This document shows positions 1 through 9,628 of a DNA stretch of 39,924 nt, piece after piece; position 1 is the first letter of the stretch; each line of letters begins with the position of its first letter. The stretch spans positions 1 through 39,924 of the forward strand of contig JAFDIS010000023.1 of NCBI GenBank assembly GCA_019307945.1, in the 5' to 3' direction. This DNA is from Deltaproteobacteria bacterium (GTDB taxonomy: Bacteria; Desulfobacterota; DSM-4660; Desulfatiglandales; Desulfatiglandaceae). The position numbers and the translations under genes were made by a program. The notes under the pieces were generated by a model. It worked only from the letters and a program-made list of their open reading frames with translations, made no database searches and was not told where the DNA came from.

Positions 1-1
1 G

Positions 2-157
2 CTGCCCGAGGGTGTGGAGATGGTGATGCCGGGTGACAACGTGAGCCTGGAGGCCGCCCTGATCACGCCGATCGCGATGGAGAAGGAGTTGCGATTTGCC
101 ATTCGAGAGGGCGGAAGGACCGTGGGCGCGGGCGTCATCAGCGAGATCATCGAGTAG
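2..157 (+). CDS. tuf: Elongation factor Tu, C-terminal end (partial)
   Basis: This is the last 51 codons of translation elongation factor Tu, the GTPase that brings aminoacyl-tRNA to the ribosome. The start lies outside the window. The visible part is the third (beta-barrel) domain: the stretch MVMPGDN, then [18 protein letters not shown] and the terminal [12 protein letters not shown] are signature EF-Tu sequence. The stop is TAG. It ends 11 nt before rpsJ, the usual arrangement in which tuf closes the str operon just before the S10 operon. The identification is secure; only the gene's length is unknown. Confidence 0.97.
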   Translation: MPEGVEMVMPGDNVSLEAALITPIAMEKELRFAIREGGRTVGAGVISEIIE

Positions 158-168
158 GGGAGAGACGA

Positions 169-480
169 ATGATAGCGAACCAGAAAATCCGGATACGCTT
201 GAAGGCCTATGACCACAAACTGCTCGACCAGTCGGCGTTGGAGATTGTGGAGACCGTCAGGGCGACCGGTGCTAAGGTGGCGGGACCCATCCCGCTCCCC
301 ACGATGATCAATAAGTACTGCGTCTTGCGGTCCCCCCATGTGAACAAAAAATCGAGAGAACAGTTCGAGATCAGGACGCACAAGCGAATGCTCGACATCC
401 TGGAACCAACCCAGCAGACCGTCGACGCCCTGATGAAACTGGATCTGGCCGCCGGAGTGGACGTAGAGATCAAGCTTTGA
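169..480 (+). CDS. rpsJ: 30S ribosomal protein S10
   Basis: S10 is a small-subunit head protein, also known in other bacteria as NusE in transcription antitermination. The 103-residue product has the normal length. It begins with the typical [14 protein letters not shown] segment and carries the conserved GPIPLPT loop and the [19 protein letters not shown] region. The ATG follows a GGGGAGAGACGA ribosome site. It is the first gene of the S10 cluster here, with only 11 nt between it and tuf, so read-through from tuf is possible. No separate S10 leader is visible. Confidence 0.98.
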   Translation: MIANQKIRIRLKAYDHKLLDQSALEIVETVRATGAKVAGPIPLPTMINKYCVLRSPHVNKKSREQFEIRTHKRMLDILEPTQQTVDALMKLDLAAGVDVEIKL

Positions 481-545
481 GTCGATGCCGGCCCAGCATC
501 GAAAATCTCGGTTAGGGAATGCAACGGAGTTGGGGTGAGAGGTCA

Positions 546-1166
546 ATGGTGGACAAGCTTTTCGGCAAAAAGATGGGAATGACCCGGTTTTTTCTCGAGG
601 AGGGCGGAAGCATCCCGGTGACCGTTTTGAGAGTGGGCCCCTGTGTGGTCATCCAGAAAAAGACCGCCGAAAAGGAGGGCTATAACGCCCTTCAGCTCGG
701 TTTCGAGGAGCAGAAGACGGGTCGCGTGAACAAGCCTCTTAGGGGACATTTCAAGGCGGCGGGTGAGCGCTGCTTCAAGTACCTTCGTGAGGTGCGCGTT
801 GAGGATCCCGCCTCCTTCGAGCTAGGCCAGGAGATCCGGTCGGACCTCTTCCAGAGAGGCGACGTGGTGCATGTGACCGGGACGAGCAAGGGTCGCGGCT
901 TCAGCGGCGTGGTGAAGCGGTGGGGATTCGGCGGGGGGCGCAAGTCCCACGGTTCTCGTTCCCACAGGATTCCCGGCTCCATCGGGTGCAGCGCTACGCC
1001 GGGAAGGGTCCAGAAAGGCAAGAAACTGCCCGGGCAGTACGGCGGCCAGCGGGTGACGGTCAAGAACCTGAAGGTCGTTGACGTCAGACCGGAGATGAAC
1101 GTGGTCTTGGTCAAGGGAGCCGTGCCCGGTAGTCGGAACAGCCTCGTTGAAATCCGAAAAGCCTAA
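546..1166 (+). CDS. rplC: 50S ribosomal protein L3
   Basis: L3 binds 23S rRNA near its 3' end and nucleates 50S assembly close to the peptidyl-transferase centre. The 206-residue product starts VDKLFGKKMGMTRFF and contains the L3 signature GTSKGRGFSGVVKRWGFGGG and the long-arm region GSIGCSATPGRVQKGKK. The frame is open upstream to a possible start at 519, but ATG 546 has a purine-rich GGGGTGAGAGG site close by and gives the family's normal N-terminus. It ends just inside the upstream extension of the rplD frame. Confidence 0.97.
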   Translation: MVDKLFGKKMGMTRFFLEEGGSIPVTVLRVGPCVVIQKKTAEKEGYNALQLGFEEQKTGRVNKPLRGHFKAAGERCFKYLREVRVEDPASFELGQEIRSDLFQRGDVVHVTGTSKGRGFSGVVKRWGFGGGRKSHGSRSHRIPGSIGCSATPGRVQKGKKLPGQYGGQRVTVKNLKVVDVRPEMNVVLVKGAVPGSRNSLVEIRKA

Positions 1167-1194
1167 CCTTCCTCCGGCAACCAAGAGGCGCAAA

Positions 1195-1818
1195 ATGACA
1201 GTGTTGGACGTATACAACCTACAGAGAGAGAAGACAGCGGAAGTGGAGCTGGATGACAGGATTTTCGGGGTGCAGGTGAAAAAACACGTGCTGCACCAGG
1301 TGATCGTGAGCCAGCGGAACAAAAGGCGGGCAGGGACTTCCGCCGTGAAAACGCGATCCCAGGTCCGGAGTTCCGGAACAAAACTCTGGAGACAGAAGGG
1401 CACGGGCAGGGCGCGCGTGGGCACGCCTGCATCACCAACGCGTCGAGGTGGGGGCGTGGCTTTCGGCCCGGTCCCCAGGGACTATTCCACCAAGGTCTCC
1501 AAGAAGGTGCGCAAGGCGGCCGTAAGAATGGCGCTCACGGACAAGGTGAGGAACAACCAGCTCGTGGTGATCGACCGTTTTGATCTGCCCGACCATAAGA
1601 CCAAGGGCTTCGTCCAGGTCATGAACAACTTTGATTTCCACAAAGTGCTGATCGTGACATCGGATGCCAATGAGAACCTGGACAGATCCTCCCGGAATGT
1701 GCCATGGGTGAAGGTGATGCGGTGCGAGGGACTCAACGTATACGACATTCTGAAGTACGATTACCTTTGCCTTGAGCAACCGACTATCGAGAAAATACAG
1801 GAGGCATTGGTTTCGTAG
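1195..1818 (+). CDS. rplD: 50S ribosomal protein L4
   Basis: L4 is a 50S protein whose extended loop lines the peptide exit tunnel; in Enterobacteria it also regulates the S10 operon. The 207-residue product shows RRAGTSAVKTRSQVRSSG and the tunnel-loop motif WRQKGTGRARVG, followed by the globular NNQLVVID and KVLIVTSD segments. An earlier in-frame ATG at 1147 would overlap rplC and add a basic tail not seen in the family, so ATG 1195 (preceded by AAGAGGCGC) is preferred. Its TAG shares a base with the GTG of rplW. Confidence 0.96.
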   Translation: MTVLDVYNLQREKTAEVELDDRIFGVQVKKHVLHQVIVSQRNKRRAGTSAVKTRSQVRSSGTKLWRQKGTGRARVGTPASPTRRGGGVAFGPVPRDYSTKVSKKVRKAAVRMALTDKVRNNQLVVIDRFDLPDHKTKGFVQVMNNFDFHKVLIVTSDANENLDRSSRNVPWVKVMRCEGLNVYDILKYDYLCLEQPTIEKIQEALVS

Positions 1819-2105
1819 TGGACATCTACCAGGTCATCAAGGAACCGCATATTACGGAAAAGGGAACGCTCCAGAAGGACCTGAACAACCAGTTGGTCTT
1901 CAAGGTGCACAAGCGTGCCAACAAGATCGAAATCAAACAGGCGGTGGAGACCCTTTTCAAGACCAAAGTCGTCGAAGTCCAGACCATGAACATAAGAGGC
2001 AAGCGTCGGCGACTGGGGCGGAACGTGGGCAGGCGCCCCGATTGGAAAAAGGCCGTGGTGAAGTTGGCGCCCGGCGAGAACATCGAATACTTCGAAGGGA
2101 TGTAG
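1818..2105 (+). CDS. rplW: 50S ribosomal protein L23
   Basis: L23 sits at the peptide-tunnel exit and is the docking site for trigger factor and SRP. The 95-residue product has [14 protein letters not shown] at the N-terminus, [17 protein letters not shown] in the middle, and a basic [20 protein letters not shown] loop. The start is GTG and overlaps the rplD stop (TAGTG), so translation is probably coupled. Length and position are normal. Confidence 0.97.
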   Translation: MDIYQVIKEPHITEKGTLQKDLNNQLVFKVHKRANKIEIKQAVETLFKTKVVEVQTMNIRGKRRRLGRNVGRRPDWKKAVVKLAPGENIEYFEGM

Positions 2106-2130
2106 GACCAAGGTTCGCGGAGCTGACAAT

Positions 2131-2952
2131 ATGGGTATCAAGATCAACAAACCGACCTCTCCGGGCAGAAGATTCAATACGTGCTCCACGTTCGAGGAGA
2201 TCACGAGGAAGGCCCCGGAGAAAAGTCTCCTGCGGCCCCTCAAGAAATCGGGAGGACGCAACGCCAACGGACGGATTACCACTCGGCACCGGGGCGGAGG
2301 GCACAAGAGAAAATACCGTGTGATCGACTTCAAGCGGAACAAGGATGGCGTTCCGGCCCGCGTCGCCGGCATCGAGTATGACCCCAACCGTTCGGCGAAC
2401 ATCGCTTTACTCCATTACGCGGATGGGGAAAAACGGTACATCTTGGCCCCAAATAAACTGAAGGTGGGAGATCAGGTGCTCTCGGGGCCTACTGCGGAGA
2501 TCCGCACGGGAAATGCCTTGCCCCTGCGCAATATCCCCCTGGGTACCCATATTCACAACGTGGAATTGAACATCGGCCGGGGTGGACAGTTGGTCCGCAG
2601 CGCGGGCAATTACGCCCAGTTGATGGCAAAGGAAGGCAAGTACGCCCAGATCAAACTCCCGTCGGGCGAGGTGCGGATGGTACTGCTGGACTGCAAGGCC
2701 ACCATCGGACAGGTGGGGAACCTGGATCAGGAGAACGTATCCATCGGAAAGGCGGGGAGAAACCGCTGGAAGGGACGCAGACCCCGGGTCAGGGGCGTTG
2801 CCATGAACCCGGTGGATCATCCCCACGGCGGGGGGGAGGGGAAGTCTTCCGGCGGCAGGCATCCGGTCACGCCGTGGGGCGTTCCTACAAAGGGTTACAA
2901 GACCCGTCGCAGGAAGCAGAGCGACAGGCTGATCGTCAAGAGGCGCAAGTAG
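2131..2952 (+). CDS. rplB: 50S ribosomal protein L2
   Basis: L2 is one of the largest 50S proteins; it is required for subunit association and peptidyl transfer. The 273-residue product is full length. It contains [18 protein letters not shown] near residue 60 and the C-terminal signature [20 protein letters not shown] with the conserved histidine, then [14 protein letters not shown]. Translation starts at ATG 25 nt after rplW. A roughly 100-nt gap follows before rpsS, the longest spacing inside the S10 part of the cluster. Confidence 0.98.
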   Translation: MGIKINKPTSPGRRFNTCSTFEEITRKAPEKSLLRPLKKSGGRNANGRITTRHRGGGHKRKYRVIDFKRNKDGVPARVAGIEYDPNRSANIALLHYADGEKRYILAPNKLKVGDQVLSGPTAEIRTGNALPLRNIPLGTHIHNVELNIGRGGQLVRSAGNYAQLMAKEGKYAQIKLPSGEVRMVLLDCKATIGQVGNLDQENVSIGKAGRNRWKGRRPRVRGVAMNPVDHPHGGGEGKSSGGRHPVTPWGVPTKGYKTRRRKQSDRLIVKRRK

Positions 2953-3004
2953 GCCCTAGGGCCGCGTGCGCCGCCATTCGGCGCCGGGAAGGAGCCGGTA
3001 CCGC

Positions 3005-3020
3005 CGGTTTTTGCAAACCG
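3005..3020 (+). other. Small inverted repeat ahead of rpsS
   Basis: CGGTTT (3005-3010) and AAACCG (3015-3020) flank a TTGC loop in the 103-nt rplB-rpsS gap. A tandem AAAGATTAGG-like repeat follows, leading into the GGGAGG ribosome site of rpsS. There is no T-tract, so it is not an intrinsic terminator. It could stabilise or process the message. No function can be assigned. Confidence 0.3.
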
Positions 3021-3055
3021 AAGGAAAAGATTAGGAAAGATTAGGGAGGAGAACG

Positions 3056-3343
3056 TTGCCTCGATCACTCAAAAAGGGACCGTTCGTGGATGAACACCTC
3101 TTGAAGAAGGTGCAGAAGGCCAACGAGATCCAGAGCAGAAAGATTATCAAGACCTGGTCACGCAGGTCTACGATCATCCCCGAGTTCATCGGGTTGACCT
3201 TTGCCGTTCATAACGGCAAGAAGTTTCTTCCCGTCTTCGTCACCGACGACATGGTTGGACACAAACTGGGTGAGTTTTCTCCCACCCGGATTTTTTACGG
3301 TCACGCAGGGGATAAGAAATCCAGGTTGAAAGGGAAGAAATAG
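3056..3343 (+). CDS. rpsS: 30S ribosomal protein S19
   Basis: S19 forms a complex with S13 in the small-subunit head that contacts the tRNAs. The 95-residue product begins [18 protein letters not shown] and carries [38 protein letters not shown] and the terminal GHAGDKKS, all diagnostic of the family. It uses a TTG start, placed by a strong AGGGAGG site eight to ten bases upstream; no in-frame ATG gives the conserved N-terminus. Confidence 0.98.
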   Translation: MPRSLKKGPFVDEHLLKKVQKANEIQSRKIIKTWSRRSTIIPEFIGLTFAVHNGKKFLPVFVTDDMVGHKLGEFSPTRIFYGHAGDKKSRLKGKK

Positions 3344-3373
3344 GACCCTGCGTTTTGAAACGACGTGGAGATC

Positions 3374-3706
3374 ATGGAAACAAGGGCAGCAGCAAAATAC
3401 GTGAGAATCGCACCCCGGAAGGTCCGGCTCCTGATGGATCAGGTGAAGGGGAAACAGGTTGAGGACGCGCTCAATCTCCTTTCTTTCTCTCCCAAGAAGG
3501 GGGCGCGCATCCTGAAAAAACTCATTCAGTCGGCGGTGGCCAATGCCCAGCACAATGCGGGTCTCGATGTGGACGCGCTTTATGTCAAGAGGGTGTATGC
3601 GGACGAGGGACCGACCCTCAAGAGATTTCGGCCACGCGCTTTGGGAAGGGCCGCGAGGATCAGAAAGAGAACGAGTCATCTGACCGTCATCCTGGACGAG
3701 ATGTGA
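3374..3706 (+). CDS. rplV: 50S ribosomal protein L22
   Basis: L22 reaches from the 50S surface into the exit tunnel, and its loop forms the tunnel constriction. The 110-residue product begins [21 protein letters not shown] and has the [21 protein letters not shown] helix and the hairpin [20 protein letters not shown]. The frame also opens at GTG 3365, but ATG 3374 gives the canonical N-terminus and is close behind GGAG (3367-3370). It lies 30 nt after rpsS. Confidence 0.96.
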   Translation: METRAAAKYVRIAPRKVRLLMDQVKGKQVEDALNLLSFSPKKGARILKKLIQSAVANAQHNAGLDVDALYVKRVYADEGPTLKRFRPRALGRAARIRKRTSHLTVILDEM

Positions 3707-3791
3707 GAGGAGTGCAGATGTGCCCGACAGCGCTCGGCGCCCTCGTTGCTTGAATCGGCGGGTTCAATGAAGAGGATCTTGGAGGTGTAGA

Positions 3792-4430
3792 TTGGGACAG
3801 AAGGTTCATCCGATTGGTTTTAGGCTGGGATCCTACAAGGATTGGGATTCCAGGTGGTTCGCCCGAAAGGAATACAGCGCTTTTGTCTTCGAGGATTATA
3901 GGATAAGGAAGTTCTTGAAGGAGAAACTGTCCCAGGCGGGAGTCTCGAAGATCGAGATCGAAAGGGCCGCCAATCGTGCCAGGATCCGCATTCATACGGC
4001 CAGGCCGGGAATCGTGATCGGCAAGAAGGGCCAGGAGATCGAAGCCCTCAGGAGAAAGCTCGAAAACAAGATCGATCGGGAAATTATTCTCGACATACAG
4101 GAAGTACGGAAACCCGAAGTGGACGCGCAACTGATCGCCGAAAACGTGGCTCTTCAACTCGTGCGGCGCGTCGCCTTCAGGAGGGCAATGAAGCGAGCCG
4201 TGAGTTCGGCCTTGCGTTTCGGCGCACAGGGGATCAAGATCGCCTGCGCCGGAAGGCTCGGCGGCGCCGAGATGGCGCGGCGGGAGTGGTACCGTGAAGG
4301 GCGGGTGCCGCTTCATACGCTCAGGGCCGACATCGACTACGGATTTGCCGAGGCCTTCACCACCTACGGTGTGATCGGTGTGAAAGTGATCGTCTTCAAC
4401 GGCGAAATTCTGCCCGAGAAAAAAGGATAG
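3792..4430 (+). CDS. rpsC: 30S ribosomal protein S3
   Basis: S3 forms part of the mRNA entry channel of the 30S subunit and has helicase activity with S4 and S5. The 212-residue product begins [12 protein letters not shown]. It has a KH RNA-binding domain with the GXXG loop in [17 protein letters not shown], and the C-terminal signature [20 protein letters not shown]. It starts at TTG behind a perfect GGAGGTG site at 3781. The 85-nt gap after rplV holds nothing recognisable. Confidence 0.98.
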   Translation: MGQKVHPIGFRLGSYKDWDSRWFARKEYSAFVFEDYRIRKFLKEKLSQAGVSKIEIERAANRARIRIHTARPGIVIGKKGQEIEALRRKLENKIDREIILDIQEVRKPEVDAQLIAENVALQLVRRVAFRRAMKRAVSSALRFGAQGIKIACAGRLGGAEMARREWYREGRVPLHTLRADIDYGFAEAFTTYGVIGVKVIVFNGEILPEKKG

Positions 4431-4441
4431 GATCATACACC

Positions 4442-4852
4442 ATGCTCAGTCCCAAGAAGCTTAAATACAGAAAAAGACAGCGGGGCCGTACAAAGGGAAA
4501 GGCTTACAGGGGCAGTACCCTGGCATTCGGAGACTACGGTTTGCAGGCCCTGGAGTGCGGGTATATGACGGCCCAGCAGATCGAGGCCGCCAGAGTGGCC
4601 GTGACCCGGCATGTCAAGAGAGGCGGGAAGATATGGATCCGAGTCTTCCCGGATAAGTCCGTTACGAAGAAACCGGCCGAGACCCGGATGGGTAAGGGAA
4701 AAGGGGCCCCGGAAGGGTGGGTGGCCGTCGTAAAACCCGGCAGGATTCTCTACGAATTGGAAGGGGTGGGGGAAAACGTTGCGGCCGAGGCCTTTCGCCT
4801 GGCGGGGCACAAGCTTCCCTTTGCCACCCGATTCGTCAGCAGAGGAGCTTGA
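4442..4852 (+). CDS. rplP: 50S ribosomal protein L16
   Basis: L16 sits near the A-site tRNA elbow on the 50S subunit. The 136-residue protein begins [15 protein letters not shown], then [21 protein letters not shown], and contains [20 protein letters not shown] followed by [20 protein letters not shown]. The ATG lies 11 nt after rpsC. Its stop is 4 nt before the rpmC start, so the two are probably translated together. Confidence 0.98.
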   Translation: MLSPKKLKYRKRQRGRTKGKAYRGSTLAFGDYGLQALECGYMTAQQIEAARVAVTRHVKRGGKIWIRVFPDKSVTKKPAETRMGKGKGAPEGWVAVVKPGRILYELEGVGENVAAEAFRLAGHKLPFATRFVSRGA

Positions 4853-4856
4853 GGTC

Positions 4857-5057
4857 ATGAAGGCCAATGAGTTAAGAGATCTGACGTTGGATGAACTGAA
4901 AGACAAGGAGGCGGCGCTGAGCCAGGAACTGTTCAACCTGCGGTTCCAGAAGGCGACCGGACAACTCGGCAATACGGCCATGATTCCCAAGACCAAGAGG
5001 GAACTGGCAAGGGTGAAAACCGTCCTGCGGGAAATGGGGGCTGCTGATTCAGCATAG
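4857..5057 (+). CDS. rpmC: 50S ribosomal protein L29
   Basis: L29 is a small two-helix protein next to L23 at the tunnel exit. The 66-residue product begins [17 protein letters not shown] and continues [17 protein letters not shown], the usual L29 pattern, with [17 protein letters not shown] in the second helix. The frame is open upstream into rplP, but ATG 4857 behind GAGGAGCTTGAGG gives the normal size. Confidence 0.96.
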   Translation: MKANELRDLTLDELKDKEAALSQELFNLRFQKATGQLGNTAMIPKTKRELARVKTVLREMGAADSA

Positions 5058-5072
5058 TAAAAAGAGGGTGCA

Positions 5073-5345
5073 ATGACGGACAGAGGAAACAAGAAGAGGC
5101 TGGTGGGCACCGTATTGAGTGATCGCATGGACAAGACCGCGGTCGTACTGGTCAACCGCCTGACGAAGCACCGCACGTATAAGAAATTCATCCGAAAACG
5201 GGCCAAATACATGGCGCATGATCCTCGGAATGCATGTCGAATCGGCGACAAGGTCCGGATTATTGAGAGCAGACCCTTGAGCAAGCGGAAAAGGTGGCAG
5301 GTGATCGAGATCCTGGAAAGGTCAAAGATCGTGGAAGGTGCCTGA
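5073..5345 (+). CDS. rpsQ: 30S ribosomal protein S17
   Basis: S17 is a primary 16S rRNA-binding protein of the OB-fold class. The 90-residue protein contains LVGTVLSDRMDKTAVVLVNRL, the conserved DPRNACRIGDKVRIIESRPLSK block and WQVIEILE. The ATG is 15 nt after rpmC, behind AGAGGG. It is the last gene of the classical S10 portion; the next gene, rplN, begins the spc portion without a visible promoter or terminator between them. Confidence 0.97.
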   Translation: MTDRGNKKRLVGTVLSDRMDKTAVVLVNRLTKHRTYKKFIRKRAKYMAHDPRNACRIGDKVRIIESRPLSKRKRWQVIEILERSKIVEGA

Positions 5346-5378
5346 TGCGGCGTCCTTACCCGTTGCGGAGTAATCAAG

Positions 5379-5747
5379 ATGATTCAAGCAGAAACCAAAC
5401 TGAGGGCGGCTGACAATTCGGGAGCCAAGGTGCTTTCCTGTATCAAGGTCCTCGGGGGATCCAGGCGGAGATACGCAAGCATCGGGGACATCATCGTGGT
5501 TTCCGTCAAGGAGGCCATGCCCAACTCCAAGGTAAAAAAGGGAGACGTGGTACGAGCCGTGGTGGTGCGAACGAAGAAGGAGATCGGAAGGCCCGACGGT
5601 TCCTATATCAAGTTCGATGACAACTCCGCCGTATTGATCAACCAGCAGAGGGAACCCATCGGCACGCGGATCTTCGGGCCCGTGGCCAGGGAGCTGCGAG
5701 CGAAGAATTTCATGAAGATCATCTCGCTGGCCCCGGAGGTGCTCTGA
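5379..5747 (+). CDS. rplN: 50S ribosomal protein L14
   Basis: L14 lies at the inter-subunit face, where it forms a bridge with 16S rRNA and contacts RsfS. The 122-residue sequence is almost textbook: [63 protein letters not shown] and [12 protein letters not shown]. Length is normal. A 78-nt gap to rplX contains a run of C residues but no feature that can be named. Confidence 0.98.
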   Translation: MIQAETKLRAADNSGAKVLSCIKVLGGSRRRYASIGDIIVVSVKEAMPNSKVKKGDVVRAVVVRTKKEIGRPDGSYIKFDDNSAVLINQQREPIGTRIFGPVARELRAKNFMKIISLAPEVL

Positions 5748-5825
5748 TCCCCCCCCGGCACCATGCACCGGCAGTTGCGGGAGATTTCGGGGCAAGGCGG
5801 CGTTTCAGGAAAATGAGGCTTAATC

Positions 5826-6176
5826 ATGGGAGCGGCAGTAAAGAGGAAGAAACGAGCCAAGATCAGAATTAAGAAGAACGACAAGGTGATCGTCCTTTCA
5901 GGGAAGGAAAAGGGTAAGATCGGGACGGTCCTTAAAGTCGATTTTGAAAAAGAACGGCTCATTGTCGAGAAAATCAACATGGTCAAGAGACATGCCCGGC
6001 CCGGCCCCCAGACGGCCCAAGGAGGCATCATCGAGAAAGAGGCACCGCTCCACATCTCGAACGTGATGATAGTGTGCAACAAGTGCGCCGAACCTACGAG
6101 AATAGGCATGAAGATCCTGGAAGACGGCTCCAAGGTCAGGATCTGCAAGAAATGCCGCGAACCCATGGAAGACTAG
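5826..6176 (+). CDS. rplX: 50S ribosomal protein L24 with zinc-type cysteine pairs
   Basis: L24 is an assembly initiator of the 50S subunit. The 116-residue product has a KOW motif in the first third ([20 protein letters not shown]) and the conserved [23 protein letters not shown] region (split across residues 54-76). After it comes a C-terminal module with two CXXC pairs, C84/C87 and C107/C110, the zinc-ribbon-like form found in many bacterial L24 proteins but absent from E. coli. The start is ATG. Confidence 0.97.
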   Translation: MGAAVKRKKRAKIRIKKNDKVIVLSGKEKGKIGTVLKVDFEKERLIVEKINMVKRHARPGPQTAQGGIIEKEAPLHISNVMIVCNKCAEPTRIGMKILEDGSKVRICKKCREPMED

Positions 6177-6200
6177 GCGCATGGTGGAGAGGAGGTCGCG

Positions 6201-6740
6201 TTGTCTCGGTTGAAGGAGAAATATCAGGACGAAGTGATTCCGGCCATGATAAAGGAATTCGGATACAAGAGCGTCATGGCCGTTCCGAAGCTGCTCAAGG
6301 TTTCCTTGAACATGGGGCTGGGAGAGGCCATCCAGAACATCAAGATCCTGGATGCCGCAGTGGAGGAGTTGACTCTCATCGCTGGACAGCGGGCGGTGGT
6401 GACCAAGGCCAAACGATCCATTGCCGGTTTCAAGCTTCGCCAGGGGATGCCTATCGGGTGTATGGTGACGTTGAGGAAGGAGCGCATGTACGACTTCCTG
6501 GACAAGCTGTTCAACGTGACGCTCCCCAGGGTCAAGGACTTCCGCGGTTTATCGGACAGGATTTTCGACGGACGCGGGAACTGCACGGTGGGGATCAAGG
6601 AGCACATCATTTTTCCGGAGATCGACTACGATAAGGTGGAAAAGATCAAAGGGTTGAATATCTCCATAGTGACGTCCGGTAAGACGGATGCCGAAGGCCG
6701 CTATCTGTTAAAGCTTCTGGGAATGCCTTTCCGCAATTAA
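6201..6740 (+). CDS. rplE: 50S ribosomal protein L5
   Basis: L5 binds 5S rRNA in the central protuberance and contacts P-site tRNA. The 179-residue protein shows the signature [14 protein letters not shown], then [41 protein letters not shown] and the C-terminal [20 protein letters not shown]. It starts with TTG behind GGAGAGGAGG (6185-6195); the family N-terminus ([10 protein letters not shown]) confirms this start. It lies 24 nt after rplX. Confidence 0.98.
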   Translation: MSRLKEKYQDEVIPAMIKEFGYKSVMAVPKLLKVSLNMGLGEAIQNIKILDAAVEELTLIAGQRAVVTKAKRSIAGFKLRQGMPIGCMVTLRKERMYDFLDKLFNVTLPRVKDFRGLSDRIFDGRGNCTVGIKEHIIFPEIDYDKVEKIKGLNISIVTSGKTDAEGRYLLKLLGMPFRN

Positions 6741-6754
6741 CAAGGGAGGTTACG

Positions 6755-6940
6755 TTGGCTAGGAAATCTCTTCGTGTCAAGGCGCAGAGGAAACCGAAAT
6801 TCTCGACTCGATCGTACAACAGGTGCCCCATTTGCGGGCGGCCCAGAGCCTTTATGAGAAAATTCGGCATCTGCAGGATCTGTTTCCGCAGCATGGCCTC
6901 CAGGGGAGAAATCCCCGGTGTCATCAAATCAAGCTGGTAG
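6755..6940 (+). CDS. rpsN: 30S ribosomal protein S14, zinc-binding (type Z)
   Basis: S14 is a late-assembling protein of the 30S head. This is the short 61-residue zinc form: C24, C27, C40 and C43 occur as CPIC and CRIC pairs, and the C-terminus is [12 protein letters not shown]. It begins at TTG with AAGGGAGG upstream, 14 nt after rplE. Long cysteine-free S14 forms in other bacteria are about 100 residues, so this belongs to the C+ class. Confidence 0.98.
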   Translation: MARKSLRVKAQRKPKFSTRSYNRCPICGRPRAFMRKFGICRICFRSMASRGEIPGVIKSSW

Positions 6941-6993
6941 GGAACATCTCCACCGAAAGACCGTTAGAAAAGCAGAGGCAAGGAGCGCGATAC

Positions 6994-7392
6994 ATGGCAA
7001 TGACCGACACCATTGCGGATATGTTGACGCGAATCAGGAATGCCCTGAAGGCGTCCCATGAATCCGTGGACATCCCGGCTTCCAAAGTGAAGATCAACAT
7101 CGCAAATGTCTTGAAGGCGGAAGGCTATATCCGCAACTTCAAGGTCATTTCCGACAACAAGCAGGGGATCATCCGCATCTTTCTCAAGTACGACGAGGAC
7201 GGCACACCGATCATTGGAGGGCTCAAGCGGGTCAGCAAGCCGAGCCGTCGGGTGTATGCGGGCTACGACGAGATTCCCAAGGTGCTTAACGGCTACGGGA
7301 TTCAGATCGTCTCGACGTCCGGCGGCCTGCTGACGGACCGACAGGCGAGGGAGAAAAAAATGGGCGGAGAGATCCTTTGCTCCGTCTGGTAG
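6994..7392 (+). CDS. rpsH: 30S ribosomal protein S8
   Basis: S8 binds the central domain of 16S rRNA and, in E. coli, represses the spc operon by binding its message. The 132-residue product begins AMTDTIADMLTRIRNA, has the conserved SKPSRRVYAGYDEIP segment and ends TSGGLLTDRQAREKKMGGEILCSVW (residues 108-132). The frame stays open upstream into rpsN, but ATG 6994 lies eight bases after AAGGAG (6980-6985) and gives the normal length. Confidence 0.97.
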   Translation: MAMTDTIADMLTRIRNALKASHESVDIPASKVKINIANVLKAEGYIRNFKVISDNKQGIIRIFLKYDEDGTPIIGGLKRVSKPSRRVYAGYDEIPKVLNGYGIQIVSTSGGLLTDRQAREKKMGGEILCSVW

Positions 7393-7464
7393 CGAATTTG
7401 GAAAACCAGAGGGCGGACCGGGGGGTCTCGGCCTGTGGCTTTGATTTTGGCCGGAGGTAATTGA

Positions 7465-8001
7465 ATGTCACGCATAGGCAAAAAGCCTATTCCCATACCG
7501 AAAGGCGTCGAGGTCGTCTCGACGGGGGGAACTCTAACCGTAAAGGGCCCCAAGGGTATGCTGAAAAGGAATCTTCATCCCAAGGTGACCGTCCGCGTAC
7601 AGGACGGGGTGGCCACGGTTTCGGTACCGGATGAATCGAAGGAATCCAAATCCTTGCACGGCCTCTTCAGGGTGCTTCTTCACAATATGGTCAAGGGGGT
7701 CAGCGAGGGGTTTGAGCGGATCCTCGAGATCGTGGGGGTCGGGTACCGGGCCGAAGTGAGCGGGAAAACCGCGACATTGAACCTGGGATATTCCCACCCG
7801 ATCGTTTTTGAACTGCCGGACGGTGTGGATATGAAGGTGGACAGGACGAGGATCGTTTTGAGCGGCATCGACAAGGAACTTGTGGGCCAGACGGCCGCCA
7901 AGATACGTGCTCTCAGACCCCCTGAACCTTACAAGGGAAAGGGGATCAAATACGCAGACGAATACATCCGGAGGAAGGCGGGCAAGGCCGGGGTCAAGTA
8001 A
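7465..8001 (+). CDS. rplF: 50S ribosomal protein L6
   Basis: L6 is located near the GTPase-associated region and the sarcin-ricin loop. The 178-residue protein begins [16 protein letters not shown], has two similar halves as expected for L6, and ends with the signature [24 protein letters not shown] (from about residue 152). The ATG follows CCGGAGGTAATTGA, a strong ribosome site. A 72-nt gap separates it from rpsH. Confidence 0.98.
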   Translation: MSRIGKKPIPIPKGVEVVSTGGTLTVKGPKGMLKRNLHPKVTVRVQDGVATVSVPDESKESKSLHGLFRVLLHNMVKGVSEGFERILEIVGVGYRAEVSGKTATLNLGYSHPIVFELPDGVDMKVDRTRIVLSGIDKELVGQTAAKIRALRPPEPYKGKGIKYADEYIRRKAGKAGVK

Positions 8002-8045
8002 TCGGCTTAAGCCTTCACTCTCTTTATTGACAGGGGTTTTGCACC

Positions 8046-8414
8046 ATGGCAGCCAGGACAAGAAGCGAAGCACGCCTCAGGAGACAGAAACGGGTGCGAA
8101 AGAAGATCCGCGGTACGGCGGAACGCCCCCGGCTCTGTGTTTTCCGGAGCACAAAGAACATATACGCCCAGATTATCGATGATGTGTCGGGCGTCACCCT
8201 GGTGGATGCCTCCTCCATCTCCAGGGATCTCCGTTCAGAGCTGGCAGAGAAGGGCGGGAACAAGGAAGGGGCCGCCCTGGTAGGGGCTGCCATCGCCCGG
8301 CGGGCCTTGGAAAAAGGCATTCGGAAGGTAGTTTTCGACAGGAACGGGTTCCTGTATCACGGTCGTGTCAAGGCATTGTCGGAGGCGGCCAGGGAGGCCG
8401 GTCTCCAGTTCTAG
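8046..8414 (+). CDS. rplR: 50S ribosomal protein L18
   Basis: L18 binds 5S rRNA together with L5. The 122-residue protein has the basic N-terminus [24 protein letters not shown], then [23 protein letters not shown], and ends [23 protein letters not shown] with the conserved FDR(N)GFLYHGR motif. Start is ATG behind AGGGGTTTTGC. Gene order rplF-rplR-rpsE is standard. Confidence 0.97.
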   Translation: MAARTRSEARLRRQKRVRKKIRGTAERPRLCVFRSTKNIYAQIIDDVSGVTLVDASSISRDLRSELAEKGGNKEGAALVGAAIARRALEKGIRKVVFDRNGFLYHGRVKALSEAAREAGLQF

Positions 8415-8458
8415 TGGTCCGTTGGGCGATGAGACGCAAGATTGTGAAGTGAGGGAAT

Positions 8459-8962
8459 ATGGCACCGTACAAAGACGACGACGAAAATCAGTTCATCGAA
8501 AAGGTGGTTCACATCAATCGAGTCGCCAAGGTGGTGAAGGGAGGTCGCAGGTTCAGTTTCAGCGCCATCGTAATCGTGGGTGACGGAAAAGGCACCGTGG
8601 GCAGCGGGCTCGGGAAGGCCAACGAGGTGCCCGAGGCGATTCGTAAAGGCATCGATAAGGCCAGGAGGGATATGAAACCCGTGGCCCTGCACGAGACCAC
8701 CATCCCTCACGAGGTGATCGGCAGGTGGGGCGCGGGCCGGGTGCTTCTGAAACCCGCAGGGCCCGGTACCGGCGTCATCGCCGGTGGTGCTGTTCGGGCG
8801 GTCCTGGAAGCGGCGGGGATCCAGAATATTCTGACCAAGTGTCTGGGGTCACACAATCCGCACAACCTTGTCAGCGCCACCATCAAGGGACTCCGTTCGC
8901 TCAAAAGGCCTGAAGAGATCGCGCGCAGGAGAGGAAAGACGGTGCGTGAAATCACCGGTTGA
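8459..8962 (+). CDS. rpsE: 30S ribosomal protein S5
   Basis: S5 works in decoding fidelity and in the mRNA entry tunnel. The 167-residue protein has the N-terminal double-stranded-RNA-binding signature [21 protein letters not shown] and the C-terminal domain [19 protein letters not shown] followed by [17 protein letters not shown]. The ATG follows GTGAGGGAAT. The reading frame runs only 29 nt before rpmD begins. Confidence 0.98.
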   Translation: MAPYKDDDENQFIEKVVHINRVAKVVKGGRRFSFSAIVIVGDGKGTVGSGLGKANEVPEAIRKGIDKARRDMKPVALHETTIPHEVIGRWGAGRVLLKPAGPGTGVIAGGAVRAVLEAAGIQNILTKCLGSHNPHNLVSATIKGLRSLKRPEEIARRRGKTVREITG

Positions 8963-8991
8963 TCTCCTTGGCAATGAAAAAGGATAATCCC

Positions 8992-9168
8992 ATGGCTGAT
9001 ACGATTAAAGTCACGCTGGTCAGGAGCGGGATCGGCAGGAACAAAAAGATCCGTCAAACGTTAAGAGGCCTCGGCCTGACCAAGATGAACAAGACGGTGG
9101 AACTGAAAAACACGCCGGCGATTCGAGGGATGATCAGCAAGGTTTCGTTTCTTGTGAGAATCGGATAG
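8992..9168 (+). CDS. rpmD: 50S ribosomal protein L30
   Basis: L30 is a small alpha-beta 50S protein. The 58-residue product reads [21 protein letters not shown], then [22 protein letters not shown], typical of the family. The frame is open upstream to 8959, overlapping rpsE, but ATG 8992 is seven bases after AGGA (8981-8984) and gives the usual size. Confidence 0.95.
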   Translation: MADTIKVTLVRSGIGRNKKIRQTLRGLGLTKMNKTVELKNTPAIRGMISKVSFLVRIG

Positions 9169-9187
9169 GACTGAATGAGAGATCATT

Positions 9188-9628
9188 ATGAAATTGCATG
9201 AACTTTCACCACCGGAAGGCTCCAGGAAGAAACGCAAGCGAGTGGGACGCGGTCCCGGCTCCGGCCACGGCAAGACTTCCTGCCGCGGACACAAGGGACA
9301 GAAGGCGCGCTCGGGCGGCGGGCCCGCGCGTGGATTCGAGGGCGGCCAGATGCCGCTCCAGAGACGTTTGCCCAAACGCGGTTTTACGAACATCTTCAGA
9401 AAAGAGTATGCCATCGTGCACGTGGGAGATCTTTCCCGCTTCGAGCCCAACAGCACGGTGGATCCGGAACGCCTGAGGGAAGCGGGACTCGTGCGAAAGA
9501 TGAAGAGCGGTGTCAAGCTCCTGGGAGATGGAGATGTGACGATCCCCGTTGAGGTCCGGGTACACAGGGCCAGCCGAACCGCCCGGGAAAAGATCGAGGC
9601 CGCAGGAGGAAGGGTGGAGATTATTTAG
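9188..9628 (+). CDS. rplO: 50S ribosomal protein L15
   Basis: L15 is a late-assembling 50S protein with a long basic N-terminal extension. The 146-residue sequence starts [21 protein letters not shown] and includes [20 protein letters not shown] and [17 protein letters not shown], all family signatures; the C-terminal domain ends [22 protein letters not shown]. It lies 19 nt after rpmD and 60 nt before secY. Confidence 0.98.
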   Translation: MKLHELSPPEGSRKKRKRVGRGPGSGHGKTSCRGHKGQKARSGGGPARGFEGGQMPLQRRLPKRGFTNIFRKEYAIVHVGDLSRFEPNSTVDPERLREAGLVRKMKSGVKLLGDGDVTIPVEVRVHRASRTAREKIEAAGGRVEII